This document shows, piece after piece, positions 1 through 5,550 of a DNA stretch of 14,572 nucleotides. The stretch is from Bacteroidales bacterium. GTDB lineage: Bacteria; Bacteroidota; Bacteroidia; Bacteroidales; F082. The stretch is from assembly GCA_017428285.1 (NCBI GenBank), contig JAFRRE010000190.1, forward strand, positions 1-14,572, given 5' to 3'. Position numbers and translations under genes: made by a program. The notes under the pieces were generated by a model. The model did not search any database. It was not told the origin of the DNA and saw only the letters and a list, made by a program, of their open reading frames with translations. Positions within the stretch are counted from its first letter, which is position 1, and every line of letters starts with the position of its first letter.

Positions 1-2
1 AT

Positions 3-113
3 CCGCGTGGCGGCATCTCCATCAAACCCTTTGCCAACTACGGTGATGCTGAGCATCAGGACATGGTCAAGCAACGGCTTCTTGGTCATTGCGAGCGGAG
101 CGTGGCAATCTAG
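3..113 (+). CDS. C-terminal end of an unidentified protein (5' truncated by the window)
   Basis: An open frame enters from the left edge and stops at TAG 111-113, giving 36 residues. The first part (RGGISIKPFANYGDAEHQDM) reads like ordinary protein. The last residues (HCERSVAI) are encoded by an interspersed repeat that begins near position 86, so the natural C-terminus has probably been replaced or extended by repeat DNA. I do not recognise the family. It is on the same strand as queC and 109 bp upstream, so it may belong to the same transcription unit. A queuosine-precursor transporter would be a plausible neighbour there, but nothing in this fragment shows it. Confidence 0.45.
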   Translation, partial: PRGGISIKPFANYGDAEHQDMVKQRLLGHCERSVAI

Positions 114-173
114 ACAAAAAGCTTTTACTCTGGATCGCTTCTTCCGTTTTCACGGAATGAGGCCTCGCGATGA
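86..173. repeat. Interspersed imperfect inverted repeat upstream of queC
   Basis: The outer arms are TCATTGCGAG (86-95) and CTCGCGATGA (164-173), which pair with one G-T wobble. The inner arms are ATCTAGA (108-114) and TCTGGAT (129-135). This is the style of short dispersed palindrome, around 'cattgcgag...gcaatc', that is common between genes in Bacteroidales. The stop codon of the upstream partial gene lies inside it. Confidence 0.65.
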
Positions 174-186
174 CGCAAAGCGACGA

Positions 187-222
187 CTGAACAACTGAAT
201 AACTGAACAACTGAAAACTGAA
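187..222 (+). repeat. Short tandem repeat (8-mer CTGAACAA-like) abutting the queC start codon
   Basis: Units ctgaacaa, ctgaataa, ctgaacaa, ctgaaaa and ctgaa follow one another directly and end at the base before the queC ATG. There is no Shine-Dalgarno sequence. The repeat therefore forms the whole ribosome-landing region, and a change in copy number would alter the leader. Confidence 0.6.
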
Positions 223-876
223 ATGAAGGACGCTGTAATCATCATCTCCGGTGGTATGGATTCGACCACGATGCTCTATGAGTTCAAGGATGAAATCGCC
301 TTGGCCATTACCTTTGACTATGGCTCGACCCAAAATGGCCGCGAGCGTGTTTGTGCCGTGACGCATTGCCAGCGTTTGGGCATCAAGCATATCATTGTGC
401 CTCTCGAATTCATGCACCGCTACTTCAAGAGTGCCCTGCTGATGACCGCTGACGACATCCCCGAAGGCAACTATGATGACGAGAACATGAAATCGACGGT
501 GGTGCCCTTCCGCAACGGCATCATGTTGGCCATTGCTGCGGGTATTGCTGAGAGTAATGGTCTGAAGCGTGTGATGATTGCCAACCATGCCGGCGACCAT
601 TCTATCTATCCCGACTGTCGCCCTGGCTTTGTCGATGCCATGTCGGAGGCCGTGTCGGCGGGAACCTACGAGAATATTAAGGTCTTTGCACCTTATACTT
701 ACCTTAGCAAGAAGGAAATCGCAGAGCATGGTAAGGCTTTGGGCTTGGATTACGCCGAGACTTATTCTTGCTACAAAGGTGGCGAGAAGCATTGCGGCAA
801 ATGCGGCACCTGCCGCGAACGCCGTCAGGCGCTGCTCGATGCTGGAATCGAAGACCATACCGAATACGAATTGTAG
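223..876 (+). CDS. queC: 7-cyano-7-deazaguanine (preQ0) synthase QueC
   Basis: QueC converts 7-carboxy-7-deazaguanine to preQ0 with ATP and ammonia, the last step before the shared deazaguanine precursor of queuosine. The 217 residues match the usual family size. The PP-loop nucleotide-binding motif SGGMDS lies at residues 9-14, and the family segment VVPFRNGIML is present. A zinc-binding cysteine set sits near the C-terminus (C183, C191, C194, C197 in the CxxCxxC-type stretch HCGKCGTC). The start at 223 gives the canonical short lead into the PP-loop. queD and queE follow on the same strand, so the three consecutive enzymes lie together in the order C-D-E. The stop codon (874-876) falls inside a palindromic repeat, so the last residue or two are set by repeat DNA. 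Confidence 0.97.
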   Translation: MKDAVIIISGGMDSTTMLYEFKDEIALAITFDYGSTQNGRERVCAVTHCQRLGIKHIIVPLEFMHRYFKSALLMTADDIPEGNYDDENMKSTVVPFRNGIMLAIAAGIAESNGLKRVMIANHAGDHSIYPDCRPGFVDAMSEAVSAGTYENIKVFAPYTYLSKKEIAEHGKALGLDYAETYSCYKGGEKHCGKCGTCRERRQALLDAGIEDHTEYEL

Positions 877-942
877 AGACGCATTGAATGCGTCTTTGGG
901 AACAAATCAATGTATTTGAGACGCATGCAATGCGTCTCTACA
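872..942. repeat. Pair of palindromic repeats in inverted orientation between queC and queD
   Basis: Two copies of one roughly 25-bp element (872-896 and 918-942) lie head to head with a 21-bp spacer. Each copy is itself palindromic: AGACGCATT (877-885) with AATGCGTCT (887-895), and GAGACGCAT (918-926) with ATGCGTCTC (930-938). Reversed, the second copy differs from the first at about two positions. The queC stop codon is part of the first copy. No T-run follows, so an intrinsic terminator is unlikely. A REP-like mRNA hairpin is more plausible. Confidence 0.8.
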
Positions 943-982
943 AAGGAATCTTTAAATATTGAATTTTAATTTTTGAATCACA

Positions 983-1336
983 ATGTATTACGTCAGAAAA
1001 ACCTTAGAAATATCCGCATGTCACCAGCTTTATCTCGACTATGAGAGCAAATGCGAGAACCTACATGGCCACAACTGGAAGATCAATGTGTATTGCCGTA
1101 CCGAAAAGCTCGACAGCAACGGCATGGTGTGCGATTTCACCGAGATTAAGCGCTTGATTCACGGCAAGATTGATCATACTAACATCAACGAGGTGCTGGA
1201 CTTCAACCCGACGGCCGAGAACTTGGCCAAGTGGATTGTTGACACCGTCCCGAACTGCTACCGTGCTGATGTGTGGGAGTCGCGCGACAACAAGGCTTCC
1301 TACATCAAGGACGATGCACCACAGAATTTTGATTGA
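983..1336 (+). CDS. queD: 6-carboxy-5,6,7,8-tetrahydropterin synthase QueD
   Basis: QueD makes 6-carboxytetrahydropterin from dihydroneopterin triphosphate, the first committed step of queuosine precursor synthesis. The 117-residue protein has the 6-pyruvoyl-tetrahydropterin synthase fold signature. The zinc ligands are H14 and the pair H28 and H30 in LHGHNW. The catalytic cysteine C24 lies four residues before H28, as in QueD proteins. The later motifs IDHTN and NPTAENLAKWI and a C-terminal glutamate (VWES) complete the active site. The ATG at 983 puts the first zinc histidine at the usual distance. The leader (943-982) is AT-rich, with no Shine-Dalgarno site. It lies between queC and queE and is probably cotranscribed with them. 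Confidence 0.96.
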   Translation: MYYVRKTLEISACHQLYLDYESKCENLHGHNWKINVYCRTEKLDSNGMVCDFTEIKRLIHGKIDHTNINEVLDFNPTAENLAKWIVDTVPNCYRADVWESRDNKASYIKDDAPQNFD

Positions 1337-1340
1337 TTTT

Positions 1341-1441
1341 AATAAGCTATCAGCCATCAGCAGTCAGCTATCAGCTTGGTTGGTTCTGAGCTGAGAGCTG
1401 ATTGCTGAAATCGAAGATTCAACGAAGTTAAAGCTGATAGC
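1341..1441. repeat. Repeat-filled spacer between queD and queE
   Basis: The spacer opens with tandem 7-8-mers of the form (c)tatcag, ccatcag, cagtcag, ctatcag (1346-1375). It contains a perfect 11-bp inverted repeat, GCTATCAGCTT (1367-1377) and AAGCTGATAGC (1431-1441). Another short periodic stretch of about 8-nt units (1447-1478) then leads straight into the queE start. This resembles the low-complexity gene-junction repeats seen before queC. Confidence 0.6.
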
Positions 1442-1478
1442 CAATCAATTAAACACTTAAACGATCAACGATTCAACA

Positions 1479-2069
1479 TTGTACAAGATTAACGAAATAT
1501 TCTACTCCCTTCAAGGCGAAGGTTTCCACTCTGGAACGCCTGCTGTCTTTGTGCGTTTCAGCGGCTGCAACCTCCGCTGCCATTTTTGTGATACCCAGCA
1601 CCAAGAGGGTAGAATAATGTCGTCGCAAGAGATTGTGGATGAGATCAACAAGTATCCGCTTGCTCCTCTTGTCGTGCTTACTGGAGGTGAGCCGTCTTTG
1701 TTTATCAATGAGGCCTTTGTGGATGAACTGAAACAAAAAACAAAAAAGACCATCGCCATCGAAACCAATGGTACGCGACCGTTGCCGGCCAATTTGGATT
1801 GGGTCACGCTCTCCCCGAAAACGGCTTTTGCGGGTGGCGATCTCTTTCCTTGTGTGGTAAAGCGCTGTGACGAGTTAAAGGTGGTCTGTCTCGGTCAGGA
1901 CTTGTCGCAATACGATGACATTGAGGCTCAACATCGTTTTTTGCAGCCTTGTTTTTGTGAGAATGAGGCCCAGCGCCAGGCCAATATGAAAGCCTGCGTT
2001 GAGGCTGTGATGCAAAACCCCGGTTGGCGACTTTCCTTGCAGATTCACAGGGTGCTGAATATCCCGTGA
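1479..2069 (+). CDS. queE: 7-carboxy-7-deazaguanine synthase QueE (radical SAM)
   Basis: QueE is the radical-SAM enzyme that contracts 6-carboxytetrahydropterin to 7-carboxy-7-deazaguanine. It works between QueD and QueC, both encoded just upstream. The 196 residues begin with the family N-terminus YKINEIFYSLQGEG. The iron-sulfur cluster motif CxxxCxxC is at C30, C34 and C37 (GCNLRCHFCDT), and the SAM-binding GGE motif follows (LTGGEPS). The start is a TTG at 1479. An in-frame TAA at 1458-1460 and the absence of any ATG before residue 47 leave no better choice, since a start at residue 47 would remove the cluster motif. The protein is somewhat short for the family but looks complete. Its stop is followed by an eight-T run without a hairpin. 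Confidence 0.95.
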   Translation: MYKINEIFYSLQGEGFHSGTPAVFVRFSGCNLRCHFCDTQHQEGRIMSSQEIVDEINKYPLAPLVVLTGGEPSLFINEAFVDELKQKTKKTIAIETNGTRPLPANLDWVTLSPKTAFAGGDLFPCVVKRCDELKVVCLGQDLSQYDDIEAQHRFLQPCFCENEAQRQANMKACVEAVMQNPGWRLSLQIHRVLNIP

Positions 2070-2131
2070 GTTTTTTTTGAGCTCTTATAGGCGTTTTTTA
2101 GAGAAACATGATGCATTTGTAAAAGATTTTA

Positions 2132-2139
2132 TATTTTTG
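2132..2139 (+). promoter_or_regulatory. Predicted Bacteroidetes-type -7 box (TATTTTTG) upstream of the structured leader
   Basis: TATTTTTG fits the TAnnTTTG consensus and is followed by GCATCA, a common continuation in Bacteroidales. A TTTG lies at 2116-2119, closer than the usual -33 spacing, so the upstream box is not convincing. It would start a transcript near 2145 carrying the hairpin at 2213-2347 and the XRE gene. Confidence 0.5.
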
Positions 2140-2212
2140 CATCAAATAACAACTGTTGTCAAAACTAAACCTTTCTGAATGAAGCAATAACAAAAGGACA
2201 TCATAAATAGAA

Positions 2213-2378
2213 AAAGGCGTTCTCGCTTTTCTTTGTGGAACGGAAATCTAGCAAGTTTCATTTTGTCACCAAGAAAGTGGATCGCCCGCGTGTATATATC
2301 GTGGGCTTTCTTGTTGTGACAAAAGGTGTGCTAGAACCTCCGTTCCAAACATGAGTTCACGATATTTTATATACACGG
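2213..2378 (+). ncRNA. Candidate structured leader or small RNA: 7-bp hairpin followed by a ~110-nt nested hairpin
   Basis: This lies in the roughly 310-bp gene-free stretch between queE and the XRE gene. A small stem pairs 2213-2219 with 2224-2230. A long stem then nests inward: TGGAACGGA (2236-2244) with TCCGTTCCA (2339-2347); TCTAGCA (2247-2253) with TGCTAGA (2329-2335); TTTTGTCAC (2261-2269) with GTGACAAAA (2316-2324); CAAGAAAG (2270-2277) with CTTTCTTG (2306-2313); and CCCGCG (2285-2290) with CGTGGG (2300-2305, one G-U). The tip segment 2289-2303 is also complementary to 2358-2377, just before the XRE start. No T-run follows, so it is not a simple terminator. It could instead be a DNA element such as a MITE. 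I do not recognise a named RNA family. Confidence 0.6.
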
Positions 2379-2591
2379 ATGTCGGATTTCCATGTGGGAC
2401 ATATTATCAAGGCGGTTTTCGAGGAACAAGGCCGGACGGTCAAATGGTTCGCAGAAAAAATGCATTGCAACCGCACGAACGTTTACAAGATGTTTGAGAA
2501 ACCGCATCTTAATAGTGATATTATCGCCCGCGCTTCCCAAGTCCTTGGACATGATTTCTTTCTTGACATTAGCCAAAAGATGAACGAATAG
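2379..2591 (+). CDS. Small XRE-type helix-turn-helix DNA-binding protein
   Basis: This 70-residue protein consists almost only of one HTH domain. Residues 20-45 (TVKWFAEKMHCNRTNVYKMF) show the pattern of helix 2, turn and recognition helix of the lambda-repressor/Cro family. The N-terminal HVGHIIKAVFEEQG and the C-terminal helix (DIIARASQVLGHDFF) complete the domain. It resembles a small regulator type often seen in Bacteroidales. The ATG at 2379 is chosen because an in-frame TGA lies at 2352-2354 with no other ATG between. There is no Shine-Dalgarno site; instead the bases just upstream (2368-2377) are complementary to the tip of the long hairpin. It may regulate itself or the zinc-ribbon cluster downstream, but the target is unknown. 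Confidence 0.85.
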   Translation: MSDFHVGHIIKAVFEEQGRTVKWFAEKMHCNRTNVYKMFEKPHLNSDIIARASQVLGHDFFLDISQKMNE

Positions 2592-2663
2592 CGTCTCTAT
2601 TTTGGGGACAAATTGTCGCTGTTTTGGGTAGCGATGATTGAGCAAAAGCTCTCTTAATAAGTG

Positions 2664-2671
2664 TAATTTTG
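2664..2671 (+). promoter_or_regulatory. Predicted -7 box (TAATTTTG) for the lipoprotein/zinc-ribbon cluster
   Basis: TAATTTTG matches TAnnTTTG and lies 32 bp before the lipoprotein start. A TTG at 2638-2640 is a possible weak -33 element with a 23-nt spacer. It suggests that the downstream cluster has its own promoter, separate from the XRE gene. Confidence 0.45.
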
Positions 2672-2703
2672 GAACATTATTAAACTATAACTCTTGAAGT
2701 ATT

Positions 2704-3108
2704 ATGATGGAAACAGTATTGTCAGAAGCTCAAGCTTCAAATTGTAAGAAATCTAGTTGTTTGAAGGCATTGAGAATGATATTAATTGTGCTTGCCGCGG
2801 CAGTAATGACAGGGTGCGGATTGCTCGAACCAGATGAAGTGATGGAGAGTTCGAAAGTAAAGCAAGATGTACTAAAGCTGTGTGGAGCAGGCGATAATTA
2901 CTCTCCAAGTGACGTGAAGGTTCTTGATTGGAATTATAATGTAGACGTTATCGGGGATGCCTATACTGGTTACCTAGTAACATACGAAATCGGAACGGGT
3001 TATTATGCGCTTGTGAGTCTTATTGAATTCGATAATTCTTCAAGGTACGAGCTTGAGCTGATCTACAGGGGCCGTTCGCTTTCAGATTTAAACAATCATC
3101 TGTATTGA
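2704..3108 (+). CDS. Small lipoprotein of unknown function
   Basis: This 134-residue protein has a basic segment, a hydrophobic core (MILIVLAAAV) and a lipobox ending in cysteine (VMTGC, C38), so it should be lipidated and anchored on the periplasmic side or in the outer membrane. The mature part is acidic and rich in aromatic residues, with no motif I recognise. The start is ambiguous. ATG at 2704 or 2707 gives a long 24-residue n-region, while ATG at 2776 would start almost at the hydrophobic core without the preceding basic residues. I prefer the upstream start. It is the first gene of a closely spaced + strand series: the next gene starts 36 bp downstream, in a region poorer in G+C than the flanking que and dnaA blocks. 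Confidence 0.75.
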   Translation: MMETVLSEAQASNCKKSSCLKALRMILIVLAAAVMTGCGLLEPDEVMESSKVKQDVLKLCGAGDNYSPSDVKVLDWNYNVDVIGDAYTGYLVTYEIGTGYYALVSLIEFDNSSRYELELIYRGRSLSDLNNHLY

Positions 3109-3144
3109 CAAGGGTAGAACATAATTCAAAAACCAACAATCATT

Positions 3145-3525
3145 ATGGAAAACAAAAAACTTCCACCAAAAGCTGTCTCCGCTTTAGTGTATGGCATCTT
3201 ATCTGTCTTTTTTAGTTTTTGCTTTATCTCATTTTTCCTCACGGATTATTTATTGTCGTCATCATATTCGAGTGATTTTGTGGGGGAACTTCTGTTTATA
3301 GTTGCTTTGTACATACCGGTCATCATCTTTGCCGTCTTTGGTCTCAATAAATCCAAAAAAGGCTATATTGCCGAAAACAAAAACCCCGAATTGTATCGAG
3401 GTGTTGGTATGCTGAAAGCTGCTCGCATAACTTCCTATTCCTATGTTGGTGCTTTCAGCACTTTCGCCCCTCTTATCCTCCTTTTGATACTTAGACTTAT
3501 AATATTATTCGTAGATTTCATTTAA
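3145..3525 (+). CDS. Small integral membrane protein (DUF4190 / CCC-motif-like)
   Basis: The 126 residues form about three membrane segments, near residues 13-32, 45-67 and 102-125. A cytoplasmic loop between the second and third reads LNKSKKGYIAENKNPELY. The opening KAVSALVYGILSVFF and the short charged loop after the second helix resemble the small DUF4190/CCC-motif membrane proteins common in Bacteroidetes, but the match is by eye. No catalytic motif is visible. It ends 6 bp before the first zinc-ribbon gene, so it is very probably cotranscribed with it. Confidence 0.72.
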   Translation: MENKKLPPKAVSALVYGILSVFFSFCFISFFLTDYLLSSSYSSDFVGELLFIVALYIPVIIFAVFGLNKSKKGYIAENKNPELYRGVGMLKAARITSYSYVGAFSTFAPLILLLILRLIILFVDFI

Positions 3526-3531
3526 ACCAAC

Positions 3532-3774
3532 ATGAGCGAAACAAAGAAATGTCCATATTGTGGCGAAACAATCACAGAGGATGCCGAAAAATGCCAACAT
3601 TGCGGAGAAATGCTTACTGCCTCAACCGCTGATAATGATGGCACAAAAGAAAAACCCGGACAACCCAGGAAATCCTTTTTTGAGGGGCGTCTCTGGAACG
3701 TGATAATGACCATTCTAATAGTTATAGCGATGTTCGTTATCGCTGGTTTTATTGTACGTTTTTTTAATCTATGA
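3532..3774 (+). CDS. Zinc-ribbon protein with C-terminal membrane anchor (copy 1 of 3)
   Basis: This 80-residue protein starts with a four-cysteine zinc ribbon: CPYC at residues 7-10 and CQHC at 22-25. A polar linker of about 25 residues follows, then one hydrophobic helix near residues 55-75 (VIMTILIVIAMFVIAGFIV). The ribbon should face the cytoplasm. The same MSETKKCPYCGET opening starts the two following genes, which points to duplication within the locus. The last four bases overlap the start of the next gene (ATGA at 3771-3774), a sign of coupled translation. No function is evident; ribbons of this kind can bind nucleic acid or protein, or be structural. Confidence 0.82.
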   Translation: MSETKKCPYCGETITEDAEKCQHCGEMLTASTADNDGTKEKPGQPRKSFFEGRLWNVIMTILIVIAMFVIAGFIVRFFNL

Positions 3775-4421
3775 GTGAGACAAAGAAATGCCCGTATTGC
3801 GGTGAAACCATAATGGCGGATGCCCAAAAATGCCGTTATTGCAAGGAATGGCTACCAATTGTTGGTGAAACAGCTGAAAATGCGTCATTTCAAGAACAGA
3901 CTGCGCAATTTGCTCAAAAGGAGCCGATGGGCGAAACTCCTTTGAAGCAAAGCGACCCTTTGAAAAGTTCGCTTTTCAAGCAGTGCTTTTGGGATCAGCT
4001 TGCCCATCATTTCTTTGATTTCAAAGGCTCGGTGGATAGAAAGACATACTGGATCAATTATTTGTTTACCTCGTTGGTCAACTATGTGTTATTTGAGATG
4101 CTCCTTTTGTTACTCTTTTCGGAAGAAAGCATTGTTGTTTTGTGCGCATCTATTTTCATGGTGGTGTGTGTTGGGGCATTGTCTTTATTTAGTATAGGGA
4201 TGATGGTAAGAAGGTTGCATGATGCAGGAGAGGGCGGATGGGCCGTCCTTAAAGGTTTTATTCCTTTCGCTGGCCCTATCTTGCTGATTGTTTCGCTTTT
4301 GCAAAAGGGGAAAGGCTTCAACCCCAATAGATGGAAGAAAACAGATACGGCTATTACCATAGTATTGTCGGTTATAGGCACCATCCTCTACTTGGTGTTT
4401 GTACTATCGGCTACCTATTAA
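3771..4421 (+). CDS. Zinc-ribbon plus DUF805-like membrane protein (copy 2 of 3)
   Basis: Residues 1-30 repeat the zinc ribbon of the flanking genes (CPYC and CRYC). A polar, glutamine-rich linker runs to about residue 70. A DUF805-type membrane domain follows, recognisable by FDFKGSVDRKTYW, which begins DUF805 domains, and by RRLHDAGEGGWAVL. About four hydrophobic segments lie between roughly residues 90 and 214. DUF805 proteins are inner-membrane proteins of unknown function. The 216-residue length fits a ribbon-DUF805 fusion. It starts inside the stop of the previous gene and is followed after 21 bp by the third ribbon gene. Confidence 0.85.
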   Translation: MSETKKCPYCGETIMADAQKCRYCKEWLPIVGETAENASFQEQTAQFAQKEPMGETPLKQSDPLKSSLFKQCFWDQLAHHFFDFKGSVDRKTYWINYLFTSLVNYVLFEMLLLLLFSEESIVVLCASIFMVVCVGALSLFSIGMMVRRLHDAGEGGWAVLKGFIPFAGPILLIVSLLQKGKGFNPNRWKKTDTAITIVLSVIGTILYLVFVLSATY

Positions 4422-4442
4422 AAGGACTTATCCCCAACAATT

Positions 4443-4754
4443 ATGAGCGAAACAAAGAAATGTCCGTATTGCGGCGAAACCATTAAGGCGGATGCTGAAA
4501 AATGTCGTTATTGTAGAGAATGGCTGTCAGGGGCTTCGAATGAAAAGCTCTCCCAAAAAACGAGAAAGGCAAAACCTGTCCCCAACCAATTCACTCAAGA
4601 GATTGGCCGTGGTAATTCTGACATGTCAACAATTAGGGAAAAACCAGATGAATCAAAGAGAAAAAGGTCTTTTTGGTTTGTTCTTGAAAGAATAATGGGC
4701 GTGCTTTTTTTCTCTTGGTTTATTATTAGAATTATAAGGTATTGTTCAAGATAA
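4443..4754 (+). CDS. Zinc-ribbon protein with C-terminal membrane anchor (copy 3 of 3)
   Basis: The 103 residues begin with the same ribbon as the two preceding genes (CPYC and CRYC, then EWL as in copy 2). A basic linker of about 50 residues follows, then a single hydrophobic helix near residues 82-98 (MGVLFFSWFIIRII) and a short basic tail. Copies 2 and 3 resemble each other more closely than either resembles copy 1, both in the CRYC motif and in the EWL after it. It is the last gene of the + strand cluster and converges on the rsmI-like gene, leaving only 35 bp between the two stop codons. Confidence 0.8.
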   Translation: MSETKKCPYCGETIKADAEKCRYCREWLSGASNEKLSQKTRKAKPVPNQFTQEIGRGNSDMSTIREKPDESKRKRSFWFVLERIMGVLFFSWFIIRIIRYCSR

Positions 4755-4789
4755 GTTGCTTTGTAAAAGAGGGGAAGGTTTCAAGATCT

Positions 4790-5539
4790 TTAGTGCTTTC
4801 TCCCCCCAAATCCCTTTTTAGGCTCGCTGTAAACCAAAAACACAGCCGGCTTCTTGTTTAAGTCGCCTTTGTATTCTTTCCATTCCCCGATGCTTTGGCT
4901 GATGATGAGCTCGTCATCGCAGGTGAGGTTGCAGGCCACACAGACGCGCGTGGCAGGGTGGAGGTTCTTGCATAAGTCCTGTAACATGGCATTGTTGCGG
5001 AAAGGTGTTTCGATGAAGAGCTCCGTCTCGTTGTTGGCCGCCGACCTCCGCTCCAAGTCCTTGATGGCGTTCTGCCGCTCAGGGCTCTTGATGGGCAGGT
5101 AGCCGTGGAAGGCGAAGGCTTGTCCGTTGAACCCCGAGGCCATCAGAGCCAGAATCATCGCATTGGGCCCGACCAATGGAATCACTAGTATGCCAGCGGA
5201 ATGCGCCAAGTCCACGACCAAAGCGCCCGGGTCGGCGACGCAAGGTGTACCAGCCTCCGACATCAGCCCCATGTCCTCACCTTGCAGGCAGGCACCGAGG
5301 TGCTCCATCAAGTCGAGGTTGCGGGCGTTGTGCTTGTCGAGCTCGATGAATTCGATGTCATCAATAGCGTTGTCCATTCCGATGCGGCTTAGCACACGGC
5401 GCGAAGTGCGGGTGTTCTCCACCACAAAATGTTTGAGTTTCCTAACGATTTCGAGTGTTCCGGCAGGGATGACCTGTTCAGGTTTCGTTGCGCCAAGCAG
5501 GTTGGGCACGAGATAGAGTTTTCCGAAGTTGTTGGTCAT
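4790..5539 (-). CDS. rsmI: RsmI-family SAM-dependent methyltransferase (tetrapyrrole-methylase fold)
   Basis: This 249-residue protein has the SAM-binding signatures of the RsmI family, which 2'-O-methylates C1402 of 16S rRNA in E. coli. The main motif, SEAGTPCVADPG, is at residues 94-105. PLVGPNA is at 121-127, and ASGFNGQAFAFHGYLP is at 134-149. It is of the shorter Bacteroidetes type, so the exact rRNA target is inferred from the family and less certain. An upstream extension to 5674 is open, but it would overlap dnaA. ATG at 5537-5539 lies 11 bp after the dnaA stop and gives the family N-terminus (GKLYLVPNLLG). It is probably cotranscribed with dnaA. Confidence 0.88.
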   Translation of the reverse strand: MTNNFGKLYLVPNLLGATKPEQVIPAGTLEIVRKLKHFVVENTRTSRRVLSRIGMDNAIDDIEFIELDKHNARNLDLMEHLGACLQGEDMGLMSEAGTPCVADPGALVVDLAHSAGILVIPLVGPNAMILALMASGFNGQAFAFHGYLPIKSPERQNAIKDLERRSAANNETELFIETPFRNNAMLQDLCKNLHPATRVCVACNLTCDDELIISQSIGEWKEYKGDLNKKPAVFLVYSEPKKGFGGRKH

Positions 5540-5550
5540 GAAAAGTGGGG

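Noticed and set aside
67..858. 263-aa open frame on the - strand opposite queC
   Set aside because: It is the antisense shadow of queC; the protein is low in recognisable pattern and rich in histidine and arginine, while the + strand shows all QueC motifs.
872..942. Intrinsic terminator after queC
   Set aside because: The hairpins are real but no T-run follows either one, and same-strand pathway genes continue downstream.
2351..2500. Short frame from ATG 2351 directly after the long hairpin
   Set aside because: It would overlap the XRE gene in another frame, and its sequence has no recognisable pattern, while the XRE frame shows a clear HTH.
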